Assembly: GCF_024357955.1 (NCBI RefSeq)
Contig: NZ_JANEYT010000010.1
Location: 1-64,000, forward strand
Direction of reading: 5' to 3'
Source of the DNA: Photobacterium pectinilyticum
GTDB lineage: Bacteria; Pseudomonadota; Gammaproteobacteria; Enterobacterales; Vibrionaceae
Length of the DNA stretch: 64,000 nt
The notes under the pieces are model-generated. The model was not told the DNA's origin, searched no databases, and saw nothing but the letters and a program-made list of their open reading frames with translations. Of this stretch, positions 9,778 to 20,573 are shown in pieces. The stretch's first letter is position 1; every line of letters starts with the position of its first letter. A program made the translations under genes and the position numbers.

Positions 9778-9811
9778 AGCAAGCTCCAGGTAGGAGCTTG
9801 CTGTTATTAGT
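9778..9811. terminator. Bidirectional hairpin between convergent genes
   Basis: A perfect 10-bp stem (AGCAAGCTCC 9778-9787 / GGAGCTTGCT 9793-9802) lies between the convergent HAD phosphatase and yciK genes, followed by a short T-rich stretch on the plus strand. Confidence 0.65.
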
Positions 9812-9823
9812 CGCAATGGATAA

Positions 9824-10585
9824 TTAACTTGCGGCGCCCGGTTTGCGCTTGGGCTGAGCATCAATACACTGGCCGTTGACGTCTTTGCTTTCAGGGCCCA
9901 TTAGGTAGAGGTACAGCGGCATGATTTGCTCTGGCGTTTTCAACAATGACGGGTCTTCTGCCGGGAAGGCTTTGGCACGCATACCGGTACGAGTACCGCC
10001 CGGGTTAATAGCATTGACGCGCACAGCGGTATTGGCCATTTCGTCGGCCAAAATCTGCATCATTCCTTCAGTGGCGAACTTAGACATCGAATAGGCACCC
10101 CAGAAGGAGCGGCCCTGATGGCCAACGGTCGATGAGGTGAATACAATGCGGCCGTCTTCGGCTTTCTTGACCAGTGGCATAATGGCTTGGGTCAACAGGA
10201 ACTGGGCTTTGACGTTGACCTGCATGACATCATCAAAAGAATCTTCACCAAGCTGATCGAATGGGCTGAGCACGCCCAGCAGGGAGGCATTGTGCAACAC
10301 ACCGTCCAAGCGGCCGAACTGGCCCTCGATCGTTTCGGCCATATCGAGATAGTTCTGCTTGGTGGCCCCCATCATGTCCATTGGGATGATCGCGGGTTGC
10401 GGATAGCCTTGCGATTCGATTTCATCGTAAACGGCTTCTAATTTGGCTACGGTGCGTCCGAGCAAGATAACGGTTGCACCGTGGGCAGCATAGCTGATGG
10501 CAGCTTGGCGGCCTATTCCATCACCCGCTCCGGTTACCAGAATAACTCTATCTTTCAGTGAGTTTTCAGCGACTTGATAATCCAC
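9824..10585 (-). CDS. yciK: YciK-type short-chain dehydrogenase/reductase
   Basis: 253 residues. Classical SDR features: NAD(P)-binding TGAGDGIG (about 18-25), NAS motif (HNAS), catalytic Ser in VFTSSTVG, and YSMSK (YxxxK) catalytic pair; NPGGTRTGM follows. Length and sequence match YciK oxidoreductases, whose physiological substrate is not established. The start is a GTG with AAGGAAG eight bases upstream; no better ATG exists. It is divergent from sohB, as in E. coli, where yciK and sohB are also neighbours. Confidence 0.9.
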   Translation of the reverse strand: MDYQVAENSLKDRVILVTGAGDGIGRQAAISYAAHGATVILLGRTVAKLEAVYDEIESQGYPQPAIIPMDMMGATKQNYLDMAETIEGQFGRLDGVLHNASLLGVLSPFDQLGEDSFDDVMQVNVKAQFLLTQAIMPLVKKAEDGRIVFTSSTVGHQGRSFWGAYSMSKFATEGMMQILADEMANTAVRVNAINPGGTRTGMRAKAFPAEDPSLLKTPEQIMPLYLYLMGPESKDVNGQCIDAQPKRKPGAAS

Positions 10586-10619
10586 TGTGTACTTCCTTAT
10601 TGGTTTTTTCGTCAGCTCA

Positions 10620-10680
10620 TTGTATACCCAAATTATTCTCGCTTAAACGCACATATACCCAAGTTACCTCAAGGTGCAGG
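10620..10680. repeat. Dispersed repeat beginning TATACCCAAG
   Basis: Two nearby motif copies (TATACCCAAATTATT at about 10623 and TATACCCAAGTTACCTCAAG at about 10653) lie between yciK and sohB. A related copy (TATACCCAAGCTTATTGAAG) occurs at about 32653 upstream of ubiG. Similar elements are scattered in vibrio genomes from memory; the function is unknown. Confidence 0.45.
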
Positions 10681-10842
10681 ATTCAGAGGGTTGTCAGTGC
10701 ATTCAATCCAAGAAGAAGGTTTACAGTAATGATGCTCCCTTTCAAAAAGTGTCTATATTGCAGCTGTTTGGCTATATTGCGATAGCGGTATGGGTGACAA
10801 CTTGGTTACAATGGTTGAATGCCAATAAATGAGGACTCGACA

Positions 10843-11904
10843 TTGGATTTTTTGTTTGATTATGGATTGTTCCTAGCCAAGATTGCCACAGTGGTTGTCG
10901 CATTCATCGCGATTCTGGTGGTGGCTAAAAGTGTGAAAGGCCATCATAGTAGCCAGAAAGGTGAGCTAGAGGTTACTGATCTGACTGAGCAGTACAAGCA
11001 CACGGTGCATCAACTGGAGTCTCACTTATTTGATAAGCCGTTGCTCAAAGCTCGCGACAAGGCTGAAAAGAAAGCAGATAAAGAAAAGCACAAGGCAAGG
11101 CAGAATGAAGTGAAGAAAGCGGCCAAAGAAGGCGACTTGTCGCACTCACGTGAACCTCGCCTGTTCGTTTTGGATTTCCATGGCAGCATTGATGCCCGCG
11201 AAGTGACCTCACTACGCGAAGAGGTTACCGCTATTCTGGCTGTGGCAATGGAAGGCGATGAAGTCTTGCTGCGCCTGGAGACCGGCGGCGGTATGGTACA
11301 TGGTTACGGCCTTGCTTCTTCTCAGCTTGATCGTCTAAAAGCTGCCGGGATTAAACTTACTATTTCTGTCGATAAAGTCGCTGCCAGCGGTGGCTATATG
11401 ATGGCGTGTATTGCCGACAAAATTATCTCGGCACCGTTTGCGATTGTTGGTTCTATCGGGGTGATAGCCCAGCTACCAAACTTCAATAAAATATTGAAGA
11501 AGAACGATATTGAATTTGAGCAGATCACCGCAGGCGAGTTCAAGCGTACCTTGACAATGTTTGGAGAAAACACGGATAAAGCGCGCGAAAAGTTCCAGAG
11601 CGAGATTGAAGAGACCCATGGGCTGTTCAAAGCATTCGTGTCTGAGCACCGCCCTGCGCTAGATTTGGCTAAAGTGGCCACCGGGGAACACTGGTTCGGT
11701 AAGCAGGCATTTGAGCTGGGCTTGGTGGACGAGATTGGCACTAGCGATGACTACATCAGCCTATCGTGTAAAGATCGCGAAGTGCTGCAGGTTCGTTATG
11801 TTCAGCGCAAGAAACTGGCTGAAAAACTGGCTGGTGCAACAGGCGACGCCGCTGATAATGTATTGCTGAAATGGATCAGCCGTGGTCAGCGTCCAATTGT
11901 TTAA
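10843..11904 (+). CDS. sohB: SohB inner-membrane S49-family serine peptidase
   Basis: 353 residues from a TTG at 10843, chosen because GAGGA lies seven bases before it and the product then starts MDFLFDYGLFLAKI, matching the family N-terminus. An in-frame ATG at 10819 lacks a ribosome-binding site. One N-terminal transmembrane helix is followed by a charged Lys/Glu-rich segment and the SppA-like peptidase domain. The nucleophile is probably the Ser of KVAASGGYMMA, and the general base probably the Lys of GEFKRTLTMFG. SohB is a periplasm-facing relative of signal peptide peptidase whose substrates are poorly defined. Confidence 0.9.
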   Translation: MDFLFDYGLFLAKIATVVVAFIAILVVAKSVKGHHSSQKGELEVTDLTEQYKHTVHQLESHLFDKPLLKARDKAEKKADKEKHKARQNEVKKAAKEGDLSHSREPRLFVLDFHGSIDAREVTSLREEVTAILAVAMEGDEVLLRLETGGGMVHGYGLASSQLDRLKAAGIKLTISVDKVAASGGYMMACIADKIISAPFAIVGSIGVIAQLPNFNKILKKNDIEFEQITAGEFKRTLTMFGENTDKAREKFQSEIEETHGLFKAFVSEHRPALDLAKVATGEHWFGKQAFELGLVDEIGTSDDYISLSCKDREVLQVRYVQRKKLAEKLAGATGDAADNVLLKWISRGQRPIV

Positions 11905-11930
11905 ACGTCCAATTGTATAAAGAGGTTACG

Positions 11931-12347
11931 ATGGGTCAAAAGTGGGCCTTGTTTTCATTTCAGGGACGGATGCGTCGTCGGGATTATTGGTTGTATAGCA
12001 TTCCCGTGCTGCTGGTATCGCTGCCGGTGTTTCTCTATACCACACCGGAGAACGCGGATAATCCGCTGCTTAATATTCTGTCGATTATTGTCTTGGTCTT
12101 TGTGTTCTGGGCCTCAGCGGCGTTGAATGTAAAGCGTCTACATGATCGCAATAAAAGCGCGTGGTGGATCATTCTGACCTTCTTGCCGTTGATAGGGCCG
12201 ATCTTTGTGATTGTTGAACTGGGTATCTTAGATGGCACTATAGGTGATAATCAGTTTGGTGCCGACCCTAAGGGCCGCGGTGCTCCGCCGTCGGGGCCGG
12301 ACAACGAGTCCAAGGATGACAAAGATACGATGACCATTGATATGTAA
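11931..12347 (+). CDS. DUF805 inner-membrane protein
   Basis: 138 residues from the ATG at 11931, preceded by AGAGG. It has the DUF805 signature (FSFQGRMRRRDYW near the N-terminus, then LNVKRLHDRNKSAWW and LIGPIFVIVELGILDGTIGDNQFG). About three transmembrane segments; the C-terminus is an acidic hydrophilic tail. The function of the family is unknown. It starts 26 bases after sohB and is probably co-transcribed with it. Confidence 0.87.
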   Translation: MGQKWALFSFQGRMRRRDYWLYSIPVLLVSLPVFLYTTPENADNPLLNILSIIVLVFVFWASAALNVKRLHDRNKSAWWIILTFLPLIGPIFVIVELGILDGTIGDNQFGADPKGRGAPPSGPDNESKDDKDTMTIDM

Positions 12348-12383
12348 TCGTTTTACATCACTAGAAATGTTGTATTGCTAAAA

Positions 12384-12417
12384 TAAATCAGCCCCGTTTG
12401 ACGGGGCTGATTTTTTG
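12384..12417. terminator. Bidirectional intrinsic terminator
   Basis: AATCAGCCCCGT / ACGGGGCTGATT stem (12386-12412) with A- and T-runs on either side. It serves both the DUF805 gene and the convergent yciN. Confidence 0.9.
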
Positions 12418-12427
12418 TTTTGGACCA

Positions 12428-12676
12428 TTACTTGCCGAGGGTGAATTTCGGCGAAAGCTGGTGGGCAAGGTATTTGAACATATTGAATACTGCCGTGGTC
12501 TTTTCTGTCGGCAGACCGTTGTCATCGAGGAAATACTCGCCTTTGAAAATCAATACTCCGGCACGCTCTTCAACGGAGTCGGCGCGCATACCGTCAATGT
12601 AGGCTTCATGATCTTGGATTAGCTGGTTGGCAATCATCAGCAGCTCATCATTTGCAATGGATTCTTTGGTGCTCAT
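12428..12676 (-). CDS. yciN: YciN family protein (DUF2498)
   Basis: 82 residues, ATG start. It matches the small cytosolic YciN family (ANDELLMIANQLIQDHEAYI; GVLIFKGEYFLDDNGLPT; VFNMFKYLAHQLS), conserved next to topA in enterobacteria and vibrios. No biochemical function is established. It is divergent from topA across a long intergenic region. Confidence 0.88.
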   Translation of the reverse strand: MSTKESIANDELLMIANQLIQDHEAYIDGMRADSVEERAGVLIFKGEYFLDDNGLPTEKTTAVFNMFKYLAHQLSPKFTLGK

Positions 12677-13367
12677 TGTGTCTCTCTCATCTCATAGCAG
12701 TTCGCCGGTTTGAGTCTCCGGCCAAGGTGGCTAAGTGTATTTGAGTTGATTCGGGATGACAAATTTTGCAGGCTATATCGGATGCCATTTTCGTGGTGTT
12801 ATTGATTTTTCGCGGTGACTGGCTATATCTTGAAAGAAAGGCCGTGATGGTTTTTGTGCGCTTAAAGGGTAAATTTGTAGGGTATAAAGATTAGGCATTA
12901 ACCTTATGAATTGCCGAAAAATTGTGAGCGATGGCAAAAAATAGTGGTTTTTTATAGTCAAACCGGTGCTGAGGTGGTAATGATTAGCGCCCATTGTGGT
13001 AGATGTTTTTCAGTCTTACGGCATAAATGAGAGGAATATCGCGTGGCAACCGAACTTGTCGGCACGTTTTTTTCCTATTCATTTAGTGGTGTAACTATCT
13101 GTTAACAAGTGGGGAAGGGACAACCAAACGGTCTCGTTTTGTTAAAAAGCAGTTGACCTTCTCCGATTGTAGCCCAATATGTAAATACCAATCACATTAC
13201 GTAACTAGTTATCCGGAGCTGTCCTCAACCGGTTGGATTTCGCGATTTAAATAGTTACTTAATCAGTTTGGTGTACCAGCGTTGCCGTGCTAGCTCTAGT
13301 TTTTTTAGCGTGCAACTAGTTGTTTTAATTTTAAGTTTTGTGAGCACGAGGACGTAATAGAATTATT
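12677..13367. other. 691-bp yciN-topA intergenic region
   Basis: AT-rich leader of topA and yciN. No convincing ORF. A weak terminator-like structure (CGTG..CCGA ACTTG TCGG CACG followed by seven T, about 13042-13073) could end a short plus-strand transcript. topA is known in other bacteria to have several supercoiling-sensitive promoters, which would fit such a long leader, but no promoter can be called reliably here. Confidence 0.35.
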
Positions 13368-16013
13368 ATGGGTAAATCACTCGTTATTGTGGAGTCCCCA
13401 GCCAAGGCGAAGACGATCAATAAGTACTTGGGTAAGGACTTTGTGGTTAAGTCAAGCGTCGGTCACGTTCGTGATTTGCCGACTGGTGCTCGTAGCACCG
13501 GTAAGAAAGCGGCGGCTACTTCAACCAAGGGCTTGAGCGCCGAAGAAAAAGCGCGCATCAAAAAAGAAAAAGACCGCAAATCGCTGATCAATAAAATGGG
13601 CGTGGACCCATACAATGACTGGGAGGCTCAATATGAAGTGCTTCCTGGTAAGGAAAAAGTGGTCAACGAACTACAGAAGCTAGCGGAAGATGCTGACTTT
13701 GTTTATCTCGCAACCGATTTGGACCGCGAAGGAGAAGCTATTGCGTGGCACCTTCGTGAGATCATCGGCGGCGATGATGCACGTTACAAGCGAGTGGTTT
13801 TTAACGAAATCACCAAAAATGCTATCCAGCAGGCTTTTGAGCAGCCGGGTGAGCTGAACATGGATGGTGTGAATGCCCAGCAGGCACGCCGATTCCTCGA
13901 TCGTGTGGTCGGCTTTATGGTTTCCCCTCTGTTGTGGAAGAAAGTCGCACGTGGTCTTTCTGCGGGCCGCGTACAGTCGGTTGCGGTTAAGCTGATTGTT
14001 GAGCGTGAACGCGAAATCAAAGCGTTCGACCCTGAAGAATACTGGGATATGCATGCCAACACCCAAACAGCAGGCAACGATGCACTGCGTTTGATGGTGG
14101 CACAACAGGCAGGCAAGGCATTCCGTCCGGAAAACGAAGCTGACACCATGGCGGCAAAATCGCTGCTGGAGAAGGCTGCCTTTACGGTTAAAGACCGCGA
14201 AGACCGACCAACCAGCAGCAAGCCGTCAGCGCCGTACATCACTTCAACGTTGCAGCAGGCGGCCAGTACCCGTCTAGGCTACGGTGTTAAACGTACCATG
14301 GGCTTGGCCCAGCGCTTGTATGAAGCCGGTTACATTACCTATATGCGTACCGACTCGACCAACCTGTCTAAGGAAGCGGTTGAAGCGGCACGTGAGTTTA
14401 TTGCTGGCGAGTACGGCGATAACTATTTACCGTCATCACCGAATGTCTACGGTAGCAAGGGTAATGCTCAGGAAGCGCACGAAGCGATCCGTCCTTCTAG
14501 TGTTGACGTGAAAGCGGAAAACCTTGAAGGCATGGAGCAAGATGCCATCAAGTTGTACGATTTGATCTGGCGCCAGTTCGTGTCCTGTCAGATGGTTCCG
14601 GCGAAGTACGACTCCACCACGATTACAGTGGAAGCGGGTGACTTTACCCTGAAAGCCAAGGGCCGTACCCTGCGCTTTGCGGGTTGGACACAAGTTCAGC
14701 GTCCGTCTGGTAAAAATGAAGATACGACGCTGCCAATGGTTCATGTGGGCGATACGCTCAAGGTTGAGTCGTTGGAGCCGAAACAGCACTTCACCAAGCC
14801 ACCGGCACGCTTTACTGAAGCGGCATTGGTTAAAGAGTTAGAAAAACGAGGCATTGGCCGTCCTTCAACTTACGCATCGATCATCTCGACGATCCAAGAT
14901 CGTGGTTATGTGCGTGTTGACCAACGCCGTTTCTATGCCGAGAAAATGGGTGAGATTGTTTCCGATCGCCTTGATCAAAGTTTTGCCGATTTGATGGATT
15001 ACGACTTTACTGCCCGTATGGAAGGTAATCTCGACAAAATCGCCGAAGGTGATGCGAGTTGGAAATCAGTACTCGATAAATTTTTCAGCGACTTCACTGG
15101 TGAGCTTGAGAAAGCTGAGCTGGATGAAACTGAAGGCGGCATGAAGCCGAACAATATCGTACTGACCGATATCAAGTGTCCGACCTGTGAACGCCCGATG
15201 GGGATCCGTACCGCGTCGACTGGTGTATTCCTTGGCTGTTCAGGGTATGCACTACCGCCTAAGGAACGTTGTAAGACAACGATCAACCTGGGTGATGAAG
15301 ACGGTATCATCAACGTGTTGGAAGAGGACGTTGAAACGGCCGCCCTGCGTGCCAAGAAGCGTTGTCCGAAATGTAGCACGGCGATGGATGCCTACCTGAT
15401 TGATGCCGAGCGCAAGTTGCATGTGTGCGGTAACAACCCAAGCTGTGATGGCTATGTGGTTGAGAAAGGTGAGTTCCAGCTAAAAGGCTACGACGGTCCG
15501 GTTATCGAATGTGACAAGTGTGGCTCTGATATGGAGCTAAAGAACGGTCGCTTTGGTAAGTACATGGGCTGTACCAGTGAAACCTGTAAGAACACCCGCA
15601 AGATTCTGAAGAACGGCGAGATTGCGCCACCGAAGGAAGATCCGGTACATCTACCAGAGCTACCTTGTTCACAGGATCCAGACGCTTACTTTGTATTGCG
15701 TGATGGTGCTTCCGGTCTGTTTATGGCGGCAAGTACTTTCCCTAAATCGCGCGAGACACGTGCGCCGTTGGTAGAAGAGTTGGTTCGCTTCAAAGACCGT
15801 CTGTCGCCGAAGTTCACGTATTTGGCTGATGCACCGACAGAAGATCCGGATGGTCGCCCGACAGTGGTTCGCTTTAGCCGTAAGACTAAGGAAAACTACA
15901 TTCGCTCGGAAGTTGATGGTAAACCATCAGGCTGGACGGGGCTGTTCATTGACGGTAAGTGGGAAATTACCGACAAGCGTAAAAAGCCGAAGAAAGAAAA
16001 GGCTGATGAATAA
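13368..16013 (+). CDS. topA: DNA topoisomerase I
   Basis: 881 residues, typical of gammaproteobacterial TopA. TOPRIM domain at the N-terminus ([32 protein letters not shown] supplies the metal-binding acidic residues). The catalytic Tyr lies in [12 protein letters not shown] (about residue 320). The C-terminal part has tetracysteine zinc ribbons ([46 protein letters not shown]), then degenerate ribbon-like domains and a lysine-rich tail. It relaxes negative supercoils by single-strand passage. Ribosome-binding GAGGA is unusually far (about 15 bases) from the ATG. Confidence 0.97.
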   Translation: MGKSLVIVESPAKAKTINKYLGKDFVVKSSVGHVRDLPTGARSTGKKAAATSTKGLSAEEKARIKKEKDRKSLINKMGVDPYNDWEAQYEVLPGKEKVVNELQKLAEDADFVYLATDLDREGEAIAWHLREIIGGDDARYKRVVFNEITKNAIQQAFEQPGELNMDGVNAQQARRFLDRVVGFMVSPLLWKKVARGLSAGRVQSVAVKLIVEREREIKAFDPEEYWDMHANTQTAGNDALRLMVAQQAGKAFRPENEADTMAAKSLLEKAAFTVKDREDRPTSSKPSAPYITSTLQQAASTRLGYGVKRTMGLAQRLYEAGYITYMRTDSTNLSKEAVEAAREFIAGEYGDNYLPSSPNVYGSKGNAQEAHEAIRPSSVDVKAENLEGMEQDAIKLYDLIWRQFVSCQMVPAKYDSTTITVEAGDFTLKAKGRTLRFAGWTQVQRPSGKNEDTTLPMVHVGDTLKVESLEPKQHFTKPPARFTEAALVKELEKRGIGRPSTYASIISTIQDRGYVRVDQRRFYAEKMGEIVSDRLDQSFADLMDYDFTARMEGNLDKIAEGDASWKSVLDKFFSDFTGELEKAELDETEGGMKPNNIVLTDIKCPTCERPMGIRTASTGVFLGCSGYALPPKERCKTTINLGDEDGIINVLEEDVETAALRAKKRCPKCSTAMDAYLIDAERKLHVCGNNPSCDGYVVEKGEFQLKGYDGPVIECDKCGSDMELKNGRFGKYMGCTSETCKNTRKILKNGEIAPPKEDPVHLPELPCSQDPDAYFVLRDGASGLFMAASTFPKSRETRAPLVEELVRFKDRLSPKFTYLADAPTEDPDGRPTVVRFSRKTKENYIRSEVDGKPSGWTGLFIDGKWEITDKRKKPKKEKADE

Positions 16014-16018
16014 CAGAT

Positions 16019-16048
16019 AAAAAAACCGCCGAAAGGCGGTTTTTTGTT
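16019..16048. terminator. topA/miaE bidirectional terminator
   Basis: AAAAACCGCC GAAA GGCGGTTTTTTG hairpin immediately after topA; the A-run on the other strand lets it also serve the convergent miaE. Confidence 0.9.
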
Positions 16049-16084
16049 TTTCTGGCTAGAGGCCATCGCCTTATACCAATCGCC

Positions 16085-16873
16085 TTAAGCGGTAGCGAAA
16101 GCCGGCACACCACTGTGGAAGCGGAAGGTATCATCAGGGGTGTTGATGAGCAGAGCTTCTCGGGCGCCAATGGTACGGATGCGCTCGCTGATATCTTCAC
16201 CGGCGATTTGCTCGGCCAGTTTAAGGTAATCTTGGTAATGGCGGGCTTCGGAGCGTAGCAGGGAAATATAGAATTTCTTCAATTCATCATCGAGGAAAGG
16301 GGCAAGCTTGGCAAATCGCTCGCACGATCGTGCTTCGATATAGGCACCGATGATCAGCTTGTCAATTAAGGTACTCGGCTCATGGGTACGAACAATCTTC
16401 ATCAGCCCTTTGGCATAACGTCCCGCATGCAGGTTGGAGTAGGGGATCCCCCGGCTTTTCATGATCTCCAGTACCTGCTCGAAGTGATGGAACTCTTCTT
16501 TGATCAGGCGAACCATCTTGTCGATCAGCTCTTCGCCGTGGGCAAAACCGGCTTTGGGTGTCAGTTCGGCAGCAAGGCCGTTTTTTTTGCCGTGGAAGCT
16601 ACGGGCATCCCGTTCGATGCCATAGACGAACTCTTCATAAGGCTTGGCCCAGGCAAGCAACGCCTTGCCGCTTTCTGCGTCAATGGCATATTTGCGGATC
16701 AGAAACATGGCGGTTTGGCTGGCTTTTAGCTCGCAGTTACAATGGTCAACCAACAGCGCCGTCAGGTTTTCTGGTTTTTTGGCTTCGGTGATCCAGGCGT
16801 CAGGCGTATCGCATTGCAGGAACTGTTTGATCGGCTCAAGCAAGGTATCGATCATGTACTGGGTTGTATTCAT
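16085..16873 (-). CDS. miaE: tRNA-(ms2io6A) hydroxylase
   Basis: 262 residues. Ferritin-like diiron protein: carboxylate/histidine motifs EEFHHFEQVLEIM and EARSCERFAKLAP, and SEARHYQDYLKL near the C-terminus, match MiaE, which hydroxylates the isopentenyl side chain of ms2i6A37 in tRNA using oxygen. It is convergent with topA. This enzyme is found in a subset of gammaproteobacteria, including vibrios. Confidence 0.92.
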   Translation of the reverse strand: MNTTQYMIDTLLEPIKQFLQCDTPDAWITEAKKPENLTALLVDHCNCELKASQTAMFLIRKYAIDAESGKALLAWAKPYEEFVYGIERDARSFHGKKNGLAAELTPKAGFAHGEELIDKMVRLIKEEFHHFEQVLEIMKSRGIPYSNLHAGRYAKGLMKIVRTHEPSTLIDKLIIGAYIEARSCERFAKLAPFLDDELKKFYISLLRSEARHYQDYLKLAEQIAGEDISERIRTIGAREALLINTPDDTFRFHSGVPAFATA

Positions 16874-16951
16874 GGGCTAGGTTTGTTGAGTCTTATTGTT
16901 TATTTTTGCCCAGTATACCAATGCTCGTGGGTAAAGTGAGTGGTAATGGCA

Positions 16952-16984
16952 GAAAAAACAAAGGCCACCGTATGGTGACCTTGG
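16952..16984 (-). terminator. Intrinsic terminator of the upstream hypothetical gene
   Basis: On the minus strand AAGGTCACC ATAC GGTGGCCTT is followed by TGTTTTTT, just past the stop of the 17024-17800 gene. Confidence 0.8.
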
Positions 16985-17023
16985 AAGAGGAGACAGAACT
17001 ATATACAGGGGCCTGATAAGCGC

Positions 17024-17800
17024 TTACCATTTCCGCTTCGGCTGGAACAGCACATCGAGCTCGTCTTGATCTTTTTCTAGCATCTGCTGGCGCTGTTGTT
17101 CATTGGTCATATTCTGGCTGCTATCAATGTCTTTGAGCATTTTATGAAGTTTTTCACGGGCCTGGTTTGCATAGTCATCATTTTTGCTGGCCAAGACATC
17201 AATCCCTTTTTTCAGCAACTGCTTTGCCGTACCCAATTGCCTTTTGACACAGGCTTCATTAGCTCGCTTGATCACGTTCTCAATGTTGATTCTGAGCTGG
17301 ATACCTTCCAGGCGGGCATTCTCGGTTACAAAGGCCTGAGTGGGCATACGCCCTTTGCTGTGCTCGCTTTTGACAACGTTTTTTAGGCGTTTAACAAGCT
17401 GCAGCATGCCGAGCGCTTGCTTGTCGGTGCTTGGGACTTTGAAGCTTGCTACATCAGCTTGCGAATAATTGGCTTGAAGTTGGTTGATCTGCTCGGCGAC
17501 ATTACTAATACGTTGAGGCAGTGACTTATCTGTTGGATCCGTTGCCTTCATTGTTTCCAATGAGAACAGTACTCGTTTGTTGAGACAAACCAACAGTTCT
17601 TTGCTGTAAGGAAGGTGATGGGCGTTACTGATCAATTCTTCAGTTGCATCAATAATCGCGATGAATTTGGCTAATTCCTGCTGCTTCGCGCTTTCCAGTT
17701 TTTGTCGGTACTGAATAATGATGTTGTAACCAACAATCAAGATCAGCAACAGGCTTACCAGGCCAATAATTAGAGGCATGCTCATGGGGTAGTGGACCAT
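17024..17800 (-). CDS. Conserved-looking membrane-anchored coiled-coil protein, function unknown
   Basis: 258 residues. One N-terminal transmembrane helix (about 9-29, IIGLVSLLLILIVGYNIII) and a long, mostly helical, charged soluble part rich in Lys/Gln/Glu, likely cytoplasmic. No catalytic motif is visible. The C-terminus ends in DELDVLFQPKRKW. I do not recognise a named family; a similar gene next to cysB in other vibrios is my recollection only. In-frame ATGs at codons 1, 6 and 8 make the exact start uncertain. It is divergent from cysB. Confidence 0.7.
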   Translation of the reverse strand: MVHYPMSMPLIIGLVSLLLILIVGYNIIIQYRQKLESAKQQELAKFIAIIDATEELISNAHHLPYSKELLVCLNKRVLFSLETMKATDPTDKSLPQRISNVAEQINQLQANYSQADVASFKVPSTDKQALGMLQLVKRLKNVVKSEHSKGRMPTQAFVTENARLEGIQLRINIENVIKRANEACVKRQLGTAKQLLKKGIDVLASKNDDYANQAREKLHKMLKDIDSSQNMTNEQQRQQMLEKDQDELDVLFQPKRKW

Positions 17801-18037
17801 CCGTGCTTACATGAAGCCCTATAAGATACACCATATCGATAATGGGTCATAGCCGCGAGAGCGGTTTCTATCACATCCCTGCCGTGTCGGAGTATGAAAA
17901 TGCTACCAATGAGCTGCTTAAGTGGCATTTTGTGGTAAAAGTCGCTTAACTGTCGGAAATTAGACACCTAAGACTGGGAAACTAGGTCTATAAGTTATAT
18001 AACATTATGTTATAAAGCCCTGCAGAAAACAGCTTAG

Positions 18038-19066
<1,029 letters not shown>

Positions 19067-19073
19067 CCCTTCT

Positions 19074-19105
19074 CAGGCTGCCCCTTGGCAGCCTGTTTGT
19101 TTCTT
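19074..19105 (+). terminator. cysB terminator
   Basis: CAGGCTGC / GCAGCCTG stem (19074-19095) followed by TTTGTTTCTT. Confidence 0.82.
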
Positions 19106-19196
19106 GTCACATCAATCAAAATCAAGTATTAGCCCATTTGCTTTATTTGCGTTTACAATACCGATGATTTTTTTCTGATTAACTCAAGAGTACACC

Positions 19197-20384
19197 ATGC
19201 ACGCCCCGCGCTTTTCCCAACTCGATCGCTTACTGACGGATACCCGTGAATTGTGGCAGTTCATGCCCTTCTCCACTTCACAGGCGGAATGGGAGCAGCG
19301 TCACCCGGCACTGACACATTGGTTGCTTGGGTTGGATGAACCGCAATTGGCTAGCCTCCGGGAAAACCCCGATCAGCTGGCCACGGCATTGAGTCATTGG
19401 ATTCCGCAGGCCGGAGCGATGCAGGCATTGTCAGCCTTAGACGCTTTGCCGCAGGTAAAGCGCATTACGCCTCGTGGTTTAGATACCGGTATTCCCGGTC
19501 GTAAGTGGCAGCAGCTGCAAGCTTTTAACGGTGTGCTGCCGGCATTGTCGTTACCATGGCTGGAGTGGTGTGCCGGGAAAGGTTTCCTTGGCCGAGTGCT
19601 AGCGGCAACCCACAAGACGCCGGTAACGAGTTTGGAATGGCAGCAGGCGTTGTGTGAAAGTGGCGAAACTGCCGCCCGTAAGTTGGCTTTACCGATGACA
19701 TTTGTCCATGGTGATGCGTTTTCACCAGATAGCGGTAAATTTATTCTATCGCAGCAGCATGCAGTTGCTTTGCATGCATGTGGTGATCTTCATGTCTCGC
19801 TGTTGCAACGGGTTGCCGAACGTAAGGGACAAGCGGTGAGTGTTTCACCGTGCTGCTATCACCTGATCAGGGACAAGGTGTATCAGCCGATGTCTACCCT
19901 CGCGAAGCACAGCGGGTTAAGGCTCAGCAAGCACGATCTCCGTTTGCCTTTGCAGGAGACGGTAACGGCAGGTAATCGGGTACGCAACCTGCGTTTTGTG
20001 GAGGTGAGCTTCCGGCTGGGTTTTGACAGCCTGCAGCGCAGTGTGACCGGAGAGAATGTGTACTTGCCAGTGCCTAATGTTCAAAAGGCTTTGCTCAACG
20101 ACGGTTTTGCGGCTTTCAGCCGATGGGCGGCGAAGCAAAAGGGATTGGCATTACCGGACAATATCGATTTTTCCCATTGGCAGCATGTCGGTGAGCAGCG
20201 GTTTGATTGGGTGGAGCGGCTAGAATTGTTGCGTCAGTTATTCCGTCGACCGTTGGAGATGTGGCTGGTTTATGACCGGGCCTGTTTTATGGAAGAGTCC
20301 GGCTATGATGTCACCGTTGGGACATTTTGCGATAAGCCGATCACTCCTCGCAATATTATGATTCATGCGCAGTTAAAGGATTAA
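19197..20384 (+). CDS. SAM-dependent methyltransferase (Methyltransf_32-like)
   Basis: 395 residues. A SAM-binding glycine motif WLEWCAGKGFLGRVLA lies near residue 121, followed by HACGDLHVSLL and SPCCYHLI, the pattern of the Methyltransf_32 (METTL25/RRNAD1-like) family. The substrate is unknown; some relatives of this family act on RNA or ribosomal proteins, but nothing here fixes that. It is monocistronic between the cysB terminator and a repeat element. Confidence 0.78.
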   Translation: MHAPRFSQLDRLLTDTRELWQFMPFSTSQAEWEQRHPALTHWLLGLDEPQLASLRENPDQLATALSHWIPQAGAMQALSALDALPQVKRITPRGLDTGIPGRKWQQLQAFNGVLPALSLPWLEWCAGKGFLGRVLAATHKTPVTSLEWQQALCESGETAARKLALPMTFVHGDAFSPDSGKFILSQQHAVALHACGDLHVSLLQRVAERKGQAVSVSPCCYHLIRDKVYQPMSTLAKHSGLRLSKHDLRLPLQETVTAGNRVRNLRFVEVSFRLGFDSLQRSVTGENVYLPVPNVQKALLNDGFAAFSRWAAKQKGLALPDNIDFSHWQHVGEQRFDWVERLELLRQLFRRPLEMWLVYDRACFMEESGYDVTVGTFCDKPITPRNIMIHAQLKD

Positions 20385-20423
20385 AGTGAAATCAGCACCG
20401 AAGTTAATCTAGAAGCGTGTATT

Positions 20424-20474
20424 TATACCAACCTAGATAAATATTTGATCAACGACTTATCCAGATTGGTATTA
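20424..20474. repeat. 52-bp palindromic repeat, copy 1
   Basis: Short form of the TAATACCAAyC...GrTTGGTATTA element: TTATACCAACC at the left end, central TTGATCAA (20446-20453), CCAGATTGGTATTA at the right end. It is followed by an additional half-end (CCAGGTTGGTGTTA, to about 20488), a sign of tandem or rearranged ends. Confidence 0.85.
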
Positions 20475-20506
20475 TCCAGGTTGGTGTTACATCTCAGGCT
20501 TAATAT

Positions 20507-20541
20507 AAAGGCCAGTCATTTGCCGTGACTGGCCTTTTTTG
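20507..20541. terminator. Bidirectional intrinsic terminator
   Basis: AAAGGCCAGTCA / TGACTGGCCTTT (20507-20537) with a 7-base loop and a T-run; it serves the minus-strand GGDEF-EAL gene and stops transcription from the methyltransferase side. Confidence 0.9.
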
Positions 20542-20573
20542 TTTTCTTGCGCGAGTTATCCCTGAGAGAGTGA

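Noticed and set aside
12773-12994. 73-codon minus-strand ORF in the yciN-topA gap
   Set aside because: No ribosome-binding site, composition looks random, and it lies in an AT-rich leader.
16070-16086. TTATACCAATCGCCTTA near the miaE stop as another copy of the palindromic repeat
   Set aside because: Only the outer eight to ten bases match; the centre and the other end are missing.
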